Positions 42,711-50,405 of a stretch of 64,000 bases of DNA are shown here, in pieces. The stretch spans positions 62,001-126,000 of the forward strand of contig DAISGI010000002.1 of the NCBI GenBank assembly GCA_036823195.1. The letters run 5' to 3'. The position numbers were made by a program, and so were the translations under genes. Each line of letters opens with the position of its first letter. Positions within the stretch are counted from its first letter, which is position 1. The notes beneath the pieces were generated by a model. It searched no databases. It saw nothing but the letters and a program-made list of their open reading frames with translations, and was not told the origin of the DNA. The stretch is from UBA4874 sp002399435 (GTDB taxonomy: Bacteria > Bacillota > Clostridia > Caldicoprobacterales > DTU083).

Positions 42711-43979
42711 TTACAGAATACTTGTCATGACCGGAAAGCCCGCGTCTCCACCTGCTCCCCCGGCCAGGGGAGCGAGCCCGCTTTGAACAAAGTTCCCCCG
42801 CACAATGGAAAAAGGCCCGTACTTCGCCCTTATGGCATCCACTGTCCGGTCTACCTTTTTCTTTTCATCCCAGTCCTTTTCCAGCGCAGACAACTGGATA
42901 TAGCCGGATGACGACAAATCATTTACCCATACCCCCAGACCGCGGATGGGCTCACCTTTCCAGGCTGCGTCAAACAGTCTCCTGCAATATTCATAAATTG
43001 CATCCGTACAGTCTATGGAGGATTGTATCTTTACCTGATGGCTGTAGGTAACCAGATCGCCGGACTTCCGGATGGATACCCCAATGACCCGGCCGCACAG
43101 ATTCGCCAGCCGCAGGCGCATACCGACCGTTTCCGCCAGGGACAGCAAAACAGCATGTGCCGTTTCCCGATCCTCCACGTCAAAATGAACTGTGCAGGAA
43201 TTGCCGATACTCTTTGTCGGCGGCCCCGAGGTCATGATATCCGAACGCTCCACACCATGGGCATATTCCCACAGCATTTGCCCATGGTCCCTGCTGTAAC
43301 TCTTAAACAGGTAGCTCAGTAATTTGACATCCGTCTCCGCGAGATCTCCAATGGTATGGATTTCATACCGATGCAGCTTTGCAGCCGCCGCCCTGCCAAC
43401 ACCATATAAATCCTCCACCGGCAGCGGCCACATCTTTTTTCCCACCTCAGGCGGAAACAATGTGGAAACCGCGTCCGGCTTTTTGAGCTCTGAACCCATT
43501 TTTGCCAGCAGTTTATTGGTACTGACCCCCACACTCACCGTAAAGCCAAGCTCCTGCCGGACATGTTCCCGGATCCGATGGGCAAAACGGATGCTTTCCT
43601 CTTTCATCAACATCCCGGGAGCCTCCATAAAGCACTCATCGATGCTGAACACCTGAACCTTGTCGCTGTAATCCTTCAGCAGCCGGACCAAAGCCCTGTG
43701 ACAACACATATAGAGGGGATAATCCGGAGGAATCAGCACAATGCCGGGGCATTTCTGCTTTGCCTCCCAGCTCGCCTCCCCGGTCTTTACCCCGTATGCC
43801 TTTGCGGGGAGACTCTTGGCCAATATGATCCCATGGCGGGTAGCCTGCGATCCGGCCACTGCAGATGGGATCTTTCTCACATCCACGGTGGCCCCGTGCT
43901 GAAGCCGGTGAACCGCTTCAAAACTCAGGAATGCAGAATTCACATCAATATGCAGTATGATTCTTTCTTTTCTGTTCAA
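42711..43979 (-). CDS. dinB: DNA polymerase IV-type Y-family polymerase
   Basis: A translesion DNA polymerase of about 422 residues. Catalytic residues are in ILHIDVNSAFLSFEA (first Asp), and VFSIDECFMEAPG (SIDE motif). The nucleotide-binding VPAG-type region is AVAGSQATRHGIILAKS, and the helix-hairpin-helix is LPVEDLYGVGRAAAAKLHRY. The little-finger domain follows (IRKSGDLVTYSHQVK). The start is probably TTG 43979 (MNRKERIILHIDV); GTG 43991 is the alternative. A LexA box lies 29-42 bases upstream, so SOS induction is expected. It is followed by a small associated gene. Confidence 0.93.
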   Translation of the reverse strand: MNRKERIILHIDVNSAFLSFEAVHRLQHGATVDVRKIPSAVAGSQATRHGIILAKSLPAKAYGVKTGEASWEAKQKCPGIVLIPPDYPLYMCCHRALVRLLKDYSDKVQVFSIDECFMEAPGMLMKEESIRFAHRIREHVRQELGFTVSVGVSTNKLLAKMGSELKKPDAVSTLFPPEVGKKMWPLPVEDLYGVGRAAAAKLHRYEIHTIGDLAETDVKLLSYLFKSYSRDHGQMLWEYAHGVERSDIMTSGPPTKSIGNSCTVHFDVEDRETAHAVLLSLAETVGMRLRLANLCGRVIGVSIRKSGDLVTYSHQVKIQSSIDCTDAIYEYCRRLFDAAWKGEPIRGLGVWVNDLSSSGYIQLSALEKDWDEKKKVDRTVDAIRAKYGPFSIVRGNFVQSGLAPLAGGAGGDAGFPVMTSIL

Positions 43980-44007
43980 TCCAAAAACCACCCAATCATT
44001 CTTTTAT

Positions 44008-44021
44008 GGAACATATGTTCG
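44008..44021 (-). promoter_or_regulatory. LexA/DinR SOS box upstream of dinB
   Basis: The minus strand reads CGAACATATGTTCC, a full match to the Gram-positive SOS box CGAACRNRYGTTYC. An A/T-rich -10-like region lies next to it. Confidence 0.88.
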
Positions 44022-44116
44022 TATCTATATTATATGACCAGACGGACGGATTATGCAACTTGTATGTTTTGGATAATAAAAATAAATAAGCAGAGCGGTT
44101 GGTTTTCCGTTCTGCC

Positions 44117-44159
44117 AAAAACAGCAGCGCTCTGCTTTTTGAAACAACAGAACGCTGCT
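44117..44159 (-). terminator. Probable ppdK terminator
   Basis: On the minus strand AGCAGCGTTCTG and CAGAGCGCTGCT form a 12-bp stem with one mismatch, followed by GTTTTTG. It lies about 100 bases after the ppdK stop; the gap also has two copies of TATCGGATGATAT. Confidence 0.65.
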
Positions 44160-44256
44160 TTTTATCGGATGATATTTGTCAGATACCTATCGGATGATAT
44201 CTGCCAACTGGATTCCATCATCATCCACTTATGCGTATAGATGCATGAAGTATTAT

Positions 44257-46890
44257 TTACTTCACCGGACCATATTTGACGACAGCCTGTGCGGCAGCCA
44301 GTCTGGCAATCGGCACACGGAAGGGAGAGCAGGAAACATACTGCAGACCGATTCGATAGCAGAACTCAATGGAACTGGGATCTCCGCCGTGTTCTCCGCA
44401 GATGCCCAGCTTAATATCAGGGCGGGTCTTCTTTCCAAGCTCCACTGCAATCTTCATCAGCTTGCCAACGCCCACCTGATCCAGTTTGGCAGTCGGATCC
44501 GATTCAAAGATCTTGGCATCGTAATATTTATCCAGAATCTTTCCGGCATCGTCCCGGCTCAAGCCATAAGTCATCTGAGTCAGATCATTGGTCCCGAAGG
44601 AGAAGAACTCCGCTTCCTCGGCGATCTGATCCGCTGTCAGGGCGGCTCTCGGAATTTCGATCATGGTACCGACCATATATTTCATGTCCATGCCGGACTT
44701 TTTGATCGCCTGATCCGCAGCTCCCGTGATAATCTTCTTGACGTATTTCAGCTCCTTGATCTCACAGACCAGAGGAATCATGATCTCCGGTACGATATCA
44801 TAGCCCTTTTCCTTTTTGACCTCCAGAGCAGCTTCGATAATGGCGGTTGTCTGCATCTCGGCAATCTCCGGATAGGTGACTGCCAGGCGGCATCCACGGT
44901 GGCCAAGCATGGGATTGATCTCCTTCAGACTGAGCACAACGGACTTCAGCTTCTCAAAGGTGATGCCCAGCTCATCGGCCAATTCCCGGATATCCTCATC
45001 TTCATGAGGCAGGAATTCGTGAAGCGGCGGATCCAGAAGACGGATGACAACCGGCCTTTCACCCATTGCCTCAAAAATCCCCTTGAAGTCGTCCTTCTGC
45101 ATCGGCTGAATCCCCGCAAGGGCTTTCCTTCTGTCGGCTTCGTTGGTCGCGACAATCATCTTGCGGAATGCGGTAATCCGATCCGAATCAAAGAACATAT
45201 GCTCCGTACGGCAAAGCCCGTTGCCCTCTGCACCAAACTTCACAGCCTGGCGTGCATCCTTGGGGGAATCCGCATTGGCCATGACCTTCAGGGTACGGAT
45301 TTCATCGGCCCATCCCATCAGGGTTCCGAAATCACCTGCTATGGAAGCTGCCTCGGTGGCAATGATGCCGCTGTAGACATAACCGGTGCTGCCGTCCAGG
45401 GAAATCTCGTCCCCTTCGTGATAAGTTTTGCCTTTGGCGGTAAAGGTTTTGGACTTTTCATCCACAACGATCTCCGAGCATCCGGCTACACAGCAGGTGC
45501 CCATTCCACGGGCCACCACTGCTGCGTGGGATGTCATGCCGCCCCGGGCCGTCAGGATTCCTTCTGAAGAATACATTCCTTCGATGTCTTCCGGCGAAGT
45601 CTCCTCGCGGACCAGGATAACCTTTTTCCCATTTTCTGCAGCTTTTGTAGCGGCCTCGGCAGTAAAGTACACGGCACCGGCAGCTGCACCGGGGGATGCA
45701 GGCAGACCCTTTGCAACAGGATGTGCCGCCTTCAGTGCCTTTGCCTGGAACGTCGGATGCAGCAGGGCATCCAATTGCTTCGGCTCCACCTTCAGAATGG
45801 CTTCGTCTTTGGTCAGCAGGCCTTCCGAAACCAGATCCACAGCGATTTTTATCGCAGCAGTTGCCGTCCGCTTTCCGTTCCGCGTCTGAAGCATATAAAG
45901 TTTCCCTTTTTCAATGGTAAACTCCATATCCTGCATATCCTTATAATGCTGTTCCAGGGTCTCCGCAATGTTGACAAATTGTTTGTATACCTTCGGATTG
46001 GTCTGCTCCAGATGGGAAATCGGCTGAGGGGTGCGAATGCCGGCGACGACGTCTTCTCCCTGGGCATTCATCAGATATTCCCCGTACAGCCGCTTTTCCC
46101 CGGTGGCCGGATCACGGGTAAACGCCACGCCTGTCCCGGAATCCTCGCCCATGTTTCCAAATACCATGGCCTGTACGTTGACGGCGGTGCCCCAATCACT
46201 GGGGATATCGTTCATCCTCCTGTAAACATTGGCTCTGGGATTGTCCCAGGAACGAAAAACAGCCTTTACGGACTCCAGCAGCTGCACCCTGGGATCCTGC
46301 GGGAATTCTTCCTTCTTTTCCTGCTTATAGAGATCCTTGAACCGACGGACCACATCTTTCAGATTTTCTGCTGTCAGCTCCGTATCCATTGTTACATTGT
46401 TTTCTTTCTTTACTGCATCCAGTATGGCGTCAAATTTTGTCTTGTCGATTTCCATAACAACATCGGAAAACATCTGGATAAACCTGCGATAGCTGTCATA
46501 GGCAAATCGTTCGTTGCTGGTCAGTTTGGCCACACCCTGGACTGCAACATCATTCAGGCCCAGATTCAGAATGGTATCCATCATTCCAGGCATGGAAGCC
46601 CGGGCGCCGGAGCGAACGGATACCAGAAAGGGGTTCTCCAGATCCCCGAATTTCTTGCCGACAACTTTCTCGGTGGTTGCCAGTGCATCATAAATCTGAT
46701 CCATGATATCCTGTGCAATGGTTTTGTTATCCTGATAATAACGGGTACATGCCTCCGTCGTAACGGTAAATCCCTGAGGAACGGGAAGACCAAGATTGGT
46801 CATTTCTGCCAGATTGGCTCCTTTTCCTCCCAATAGATTTCTCATGCCCGCGTTGCCCTCTTTAAAGAGGTAAACATACTTGTTGGACAT
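44257..46890 (-). CDS. ppdK: Pyruvate, phosphate dikinase
   Basis: Interconverts PEP, AMP and PPi with pyruvate, ATP and Pi; in anaerobes it often works as a PPi-dependent glycolytic enzyme. The 877-residue protein has the ATP-grasp domain (LLGGKGANLAEMTNLGLPVP; SVRSGARASMPGMMDTILN), the phospho-His domain (TARGGMTSHAAVVARGMGTC, with the regulatory Thr next to the catalytic His), and the PEP-binding barrel (GLCRTEHMF, MLGHRGCRL, FSFGTNDLTQ, GICGEHGGDP with the active Cys). The length is normal. ATG 46890 follows AGGAGGAAAG. It lies downstream of recO with no clear terminator between. Confidence 0.97.
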   Translation of the reverse strand: MSNKYVYLFKEGNAGMRNLLGGKGANLAEMTNLGLPVPQGFTVTTEACTRYYQDNKTIAQDIMDQIYDALATTEKVVGKKFGDLENPFLVSVRSGARASMPGMMDTILNLGLNDVAVQGVAKLTSNERFAYDSYRRFIQMFSDVVMEIDKTKFDAILDAVKKENNVTMDTELTAENLKDVVRRFKDLYKQEKKEEFPQDPRVQLLESVKAVFRSWDNPRANVYRRMNDIPSDWGTAVNVQAMVFGNMGEDSGTGVAFTRDPATGEKRLYGEYLMNAQGEDVVAGIRTPQPISHLEQTNPKVYKQFVNIAETLEQHYKDMQDMEFTIEKGKLYMLQTRNGKRTATAAIKIAVDLVSEGLLTKDEAILKVEPKQLDALLHPTFQAKALKAAHPVAKGLPASPGAAAGAVYFTAEAATKAAENGKKVILVREETSPEDIEGMYSSEGILTARGGMTSHAAVVARGMGTCCVAGCSEIVVDEKSKTFTAKGKTYHEGDEISLDGSTGYVYSGIIATEAASIAGDFGTLMGWADEIRTLKVMANADSPKDARQAVKFGAEGNGLCRTEHMFFDSDRITAFRKMIVATNEADRRKALAGIQPMQKDDFKGIFEAMGERPVVIRLLDPPLHEFLPHEDEDIRELADELGITFEKLKSVVLSLKEINPMLGHRGCRLAVTYPEIAEMQTTAIIEAALEVKKEKGYDIVPEIMIPLVCEIKELKYVKKIITGAADQAIKKSGMDMKYMVGTMIEIPRAALTADQIAEEAEFFSFGTNDLTQMTYGLSRDDAGKILDKYYDAKIFESDPTAKLDQVGVGKLMKIAVELGKKTRPDIKLGICGEHGGDPSSIEFCYRIGLQYVSCSPFRVPIARLAAAQAVVKYGPVK

Positions 46891-47080
46891 AGACTTTCCT
46901 CCTTAGCTTTTCTGTTTCTTCCTATATATGTAAGCCAAAAGCTTCCATACAATTCCATACAATACAATAGGATCGTCTCAGGAACAGGAAGCAGGACTCT
47001 CTGTCCAGGATCTGTCCCAGTCAACTGATTTCTTTTATATCATACATATCATACAGAATTTTCGACAAATGGTCAAGACA

Positions 47081-47830
47081 TCAAATAAAAAAGGATTTCA
47101 AAAAGTCCCTTGATTTGATTTTATTTTCCAGCTTTTGCTCAATGTAAGCGGGAAGGATTCGGTTTAGCTGCTCCTTTTCCCCGGGCGAAATGGGGAGTCG
47201 GAAACATTCGTCAATGTCCGCATCCAGAATCTTCTGCATCACCCGGGATGTTTCCCGGGAAATCGGAATTCCGGAAGGGTCCGATCCCCTGCAGTTTTCA
47301 CAAACCAGGCCGCCCTGCTCCGGCCGAAAAGAAAAGGCAGAACCAACGGGATGATTCCCACAGATCACACAGGTGTCCAGAACAGGGCGATAGCCGATCA
47401 AATCCATCAGTTTCAGTTCATAGATCAACATTCTTCCTGCCAGATCCTTTTCCCCAAATGCGAAATAGCTCAGGCCAGCCAGAAGCAGCCGAAAAAGGGG
47501 AAAGTTATTTTCCCCTGTGGTTGCTACCTCTTCTGTTAAATTGGCGATATATGTCGCACCGGAAAGTCGCTCCATGTCACTCCGGATATCAAAGAAAGAG
47601 TTCCGGACCTCTGCCTGATTCATAATGTAAATATCCCGGTAGGGCTGTAGGATCAGATCACCGTAGCAGAATAACTGAGAGCAGGACAGAAACTTGCTTT
47701 TCGGCTTTCTGCAGCCACGGGCCAGAACAAGAATCCTGCCAAGCTCCGGAGACAGAACCGTCAACAAACGATCTGACTCCTTTCGATCGGCAGTTCGGAG
47801 TACCACTCCCTGTGTGTGAACAAACTTCAT
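47081..47830 (-). CDS. recO: DNA repair protein RecO
   Basis: Recombination mediator that anneals ssDNA and loads RecA with RecR/RecF. The protein is 249 residues: an N-terminal OB fold (HTQGVVLRTADRKESDRLLT ... LGRILVLARGCRKPKSKF), a helical middle, and a C4 zinc site (DTCVICGNHP ... LVCENC). The ATG at 47830 (MKFVHTQGVVL) has SD AAGGAAGGG. It occupies the conserved place after era and yqzL. Confidence 0.93.
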   Translation of the reverse strand: MKFVHTQGVVLRTADRKESDRLLTVLSPELGRILVLARGCRKPKSKFLSCSQLFCYGDLILQPYRDIYIMNQAEVRNSFFDIRSDMERLSGATYIANLTEEVATTGENNFPLFRLLLAGLSYFAFGEKDLAGRMLIYELKLMDLIGYRPVLDTCVICGNHPVGSAFSFRPEQGGLVCENCRGSDPSGIPISRETSRVMQKILDADIDECFRLPISPGEKEQLNRILPAYIEQKLENKIKSRDFLKSFFI

Positions 47831-47899
47831 TCCATACCCTTCCTTACAGCAAATATATTGACAGCCACATGGCTGCATAATTTCAAAAATAGTATGTTA

Positions 47900-48097
47900 T
47901 TACAGCGGATCTTTCATCTGTAGCCCCAACCCCATCAACGCGTTCCCGCCTGCGACTTCCGGTGCATTTTTTTCCGAGACAGTATCTGCTTCTTCCTCTG
48001 TTTTGTCCGGTATGCCTTCTTTCTCCAATGCCTTGTAAAACAAATAGACATTGATCCTGCCGGTTTCCCTGAACATATTCCACAATAACTGCAACAA
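47900..48097 (-). CDS. YqzL-like small protein
   Basis: A 65-residue protein between era and recO. The N-terminal 25 residues (MLQLLWNMFRETGRINVYLF, then YKALEKE) match the YqzL family pattern W-x-F-x-x-TG-x-I-x-x-YL-x-x-K. The C-terminal 35 residues are an additional charged and Gly-rich tail (EEEADTVSEKNAPEVAGGNA). The ATG follows AAGGAGGCATTTTGATTG. Its function is unknown; the conserved position supports that the gene is real. Confidence 0.78.
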   Translation of the reverse strand: MLQLLWNMFRETGRINVYLFYKALEKEGIPDKTEEEADTVSEKNAPEVAGGNALMGLGLQMKDPL

Positions 48098-48209
48098 TCA
48101 AAATGCCTCCTTTTTTGTGGATCAATTTACTCCTGTTCATAGATTGCCCGGCTCAAAAATACACTATTCCATGTAAATTCATCCGGTTTTGAATATATTT
48201 CCATATATA

Positions 48210-49109
48210 TCATTTATGCAGGCTATAGCCAAGGCTTTTCAACGTATTCGAGTCATTGCGCCAGTCATTTTTTACTTTTACAAACAGTTTCAGAAAAACT
48301 TTCTCGCCCAGAAGCGATTCCATATCCTTCCTTGCCATGCTTCCGATCGATTTCAGCATCTGACCACCCTTGCCGATGACAATTCCCTTGTGGGAAGACT
48401 TCTCACAAAGAATGGAAGCATATACCTCCACCAGGCCCTTGTCCTCCCTTTCCTGTATCTTTTCCATTTCCACGCCAATGCCATGGGGAACCTCCTGCTG
48501 CAGCAGCTGCAATGCCTTTTCCCGGATGATTTCAGCCAGTATGGCCCGCTCGGGCTGATCCGTCACCATATCATCAGGATAATATTTCGGACCCTCCGGC
48601 AAAAAAGAAACCAGCTTTTGCTCCAGCAAATCCATATTGAAACCCTGCTTCGCAGAAACTTCAACAATTTCCGCAAAAGGACAGACTTCCGCCAGATCCT
48701 TTATCTGGACCCTTGCTCTTTCCGGATTGGCAATATCCATTTTATTGGCCGCCAAAATGACGGGAACCCGCAGTTCCTTAAGACGTCCGGCAATCCGCCG
48801 GTCTCCTGCACCGATGCCGTCTGCCGCGTCCACAACGAACAGGATCGCCTCCATTTCGGAAAGGGAATCCCGGGCGGCCTGCACCATATACTCACCCAGT
48901 TTGTTTTTGGGGCGATGAATGCCCGGCGTATCAACAAATATCATCTGATAGTCTTCCCGTGTCAAAATACACTGAATCCGGTTTCGCGTGGTCTGGGGCT
49001 TATCGGAAACAATGGCGATCTTCTCGCCAACGAGGGTATTCATCAAGGTGGATTTTCCCACGTTGGGCCTGCCGATCAGGGCAAGAAAACCAGAACGAAA
49101 CTCCGACAA
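48210..49109 (-). CDS. era: GTPase Era
   Basis: An essential GTPase that helps mature 16S rRNA and assemble the 30S subunit. The protein is 299 residues. G1 is GRPNVGKSTLMN, G2 is PQTTRNRI, G3 is DTPGIHRPKN, G4 is NKMD, G5 is EVSAKQG; the C-terminal KH domain has GIVIGKGGQMLKSIGSMARK. The length and ending are normal. It follows the dgk-PAP2 gene in the same direction. In many relatives cdd lies between dgkA and era; here it does not. Confidence 0.97.
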   Translation of the reverse strand: MSEFRSGFLALIGRPNVGKSTLMNTLVGEKIAIVSDKPQTTRNRIQCILTREDYQMIFVDTPGIHRPKNKLGEYMVQAARDSLSEMEAILFVVDAADGIGAGDRRIAGRLKELRVPVILAANKMDIANPERARVQIKDLAEVCPFAEIVEVSAKQGFNMDLLEQKLVSFLPEGPKYYPDDMVTDQPERAILAEIIREKALQLLQQEVPHGIGVEMEKIQEREDKGLVEVYASILCEKSSHKGIVIGKGGQMLKSIGSMARKDMESLLGEKVFLKLFVKVKNDWRNDSNTLKSLGYSLHK

Positions 49110-49121
49110 ATGATCACTTCC

Positions 49122-49150
49122 TTCTTTATATAATCTTTCTTTATATAATC
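49122..49150. repeat. 14-base direct repeat upstream of era
   Basis: TTCTTTATATAATC occurs at 49122-49135 and again at 49137-49150 in the gap between era and the dgk-PAP2 gene. Confidence 0.8.
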
Positions 49151-49163
49151 CTCAGACGGATAT

Positions 49164-49862
49164 TCAAACTGCCATCTGAAAGATCAATACCGTCAGGAAG
49201 AAGCCCAGCAGCGCTCCCACAATAATCTCCCACAGGGTGTGTACTCCTGCCTCCAAACGGCTGTGCATCACCATCAGGGTAAGGACAGAAGCCAGAAAGG
49301 GAATGGCCGCGCCTTTACTCAGAAAAGCAATGGATGTCAAAAGAGACATCGCCAGAGCACTGTGTCCACTGGGCATGCCGCCCCGGAGAAACGTTCCCTT
49401 TTTGCTCCATGCCTTCCCGGCAATTACGGCAATCGTAACGACGACCAGGCTGATGATGGTGATATGTATGGGCATATGTTTGACTTCGTTGGTCACAGTA
49501 AACGTAATATTCCGCAGATCATCATAGAATATAATGCACCCGATCACCGCAGACAGGACAGATGCCACAAGAACCGTTCCGGCTGACACATCCTTTGCAA
49601 TGGCCGCCAGGGGGTGATAGCCGCCGTGTGCCAGATCCACAGCGGTTTCGATTGCCGTGTTGATCATCTCCGCCATGATGACCACACCAATGCACAGGAG
49701 CAAAACGACGGTCTCCAGGGCGGAAACTTTCGTGAGAATGGCCAGCAGAAGAACCAGCGCTGCGACGACAAAGTGAATTCTCATATTCCGCTGGGTCCTG
49801 AGACAATACAGGAGCCCCCGGATGGCATAATTGAAACTGTCTGTTAATTTCCTGGATTTCAT
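49164..49862 (-). CDS. Diacylglycerol/undecaprenol kinase fused to a PAP2 phosphatase
   Basis: A 232-residue integral membrane protein with two enzyme domains. Residues 1-125 are a DgkA-type kinase (FNYAIRGLLYCLRTQRNMRI, the catalytic MAEMINTAIETAVDLAHGGY). Residues 126-232 are a PAP2 (type 2 phosphatidic acid phosphatase) domain with GGMPSGHSALAMSL and SRLEAGVHTLWEIIVGALLG; the first KxxxxxxRP motif is degenerate. The Gram-positive DgkA homologue acts on undecaprenol, so the fusion could cycle undecaprenol and its phosphate. It lies between ybeY and era, the normal place of dgkA. Confidence 0.9.
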   Translation of the reverse strand: MKSRKLTDSFNYAIRGLLYCLRTQRNMRIHFVVAALVLLLAILTKVSALETVVLLLCIGVVIMAEMINTAIETAVDLAHGGYHPLAAIAKDVSAGTVLVASVLSAVIGCIIFYDDLRNITFTVTNEVKHMPIHITIISLVVVTIAVIAGKAWSKKGTFLRGGMPSGHSALAMSLLTSIAFLSKGAAIPFLASVLTLMVMHSRLEAGVHTLWEIIVGALLGFFLTVLIFQMAV

Positions 49863-49888
49863 GGTACAGTCCTTCTCTCCTGAAACAA

Positions 49889-50404
49889 TCAGGGCTCTTT
49901 CGGCTCCCGCTCCCTGGAAAGATCCAATGCCTGAAGAATGGTTTCCTGCAGCCGGTTCATGATCTCCTCCATCTCTTTCCCTTTCTCATGGTCATAACCC
50001 AGAAGATGAAGAAGCCCGTGAGCCATGAGAAAAGCAAGTTCCCGACCGATGCTGTGTCCATATTCGTCTGCCTGTTCCATAGCCCTTTCCACGGACAGGA
50101 CGATGTCCCCCAGAACCGTTTCTCCGGTACCCGGATCCCGATTCTCCTCCAGGGTTTTCCGATCCGGGGATTCGCCGGAAGGAGACATATCAATCTGCGG
50201 AAAAGAAAGGACATCCGTAGCCGCATCTTTCCCCCGATACTTCCGGTTCAACTGCCGGATTTGCGCATTGTCCACCAGCAGCAGGCTGACTTCCACCTGA
50301 ATATCCAGCTTCAGACTTCTCAGAGTCTGTCGCAGAATCCGTTCAAAGAAATCCTGCAGGTCTTCCGTCAGAAATTCCTGCCGGTTGTCAATCCATAAAG
50401 TCAT
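49889..50404 (-). CDS. ybeY: Endoribonuclease YbeY
   Basis: A metal-dependent RNase used in rRNA maturation and quality control. The protein is 171 residues, with the zinc site HGLLHLLGYDHEKGKE (His, His, His) and the conserved strand GDIVLSVERAMEQADEYGHS before it; VDNAQIRQLNRKYRGKDAAT and DVLSFP are also typical. It starts right after the pgpH stop codon, so the two are coupled. The C terminus extends about 15 residues past the core. Confidence 0.95.
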   Translation of the reverse strand: MTLWIDNRQEFLTEDLQDFFERILRQTLRSLKLDIQVEVSLLLVDNAQIRQLNRKYRGKDAATDVLSFPQIDMSPSGESPDRKTLEENRDPGTGETVLGDIVLSVERAMEQADEYGHSIGRELAFLMAHGLLHLLGYDHEKGKEMEEIMNRLQETILQALDLSREREPKEP

Positions 50405-50405
50405 A

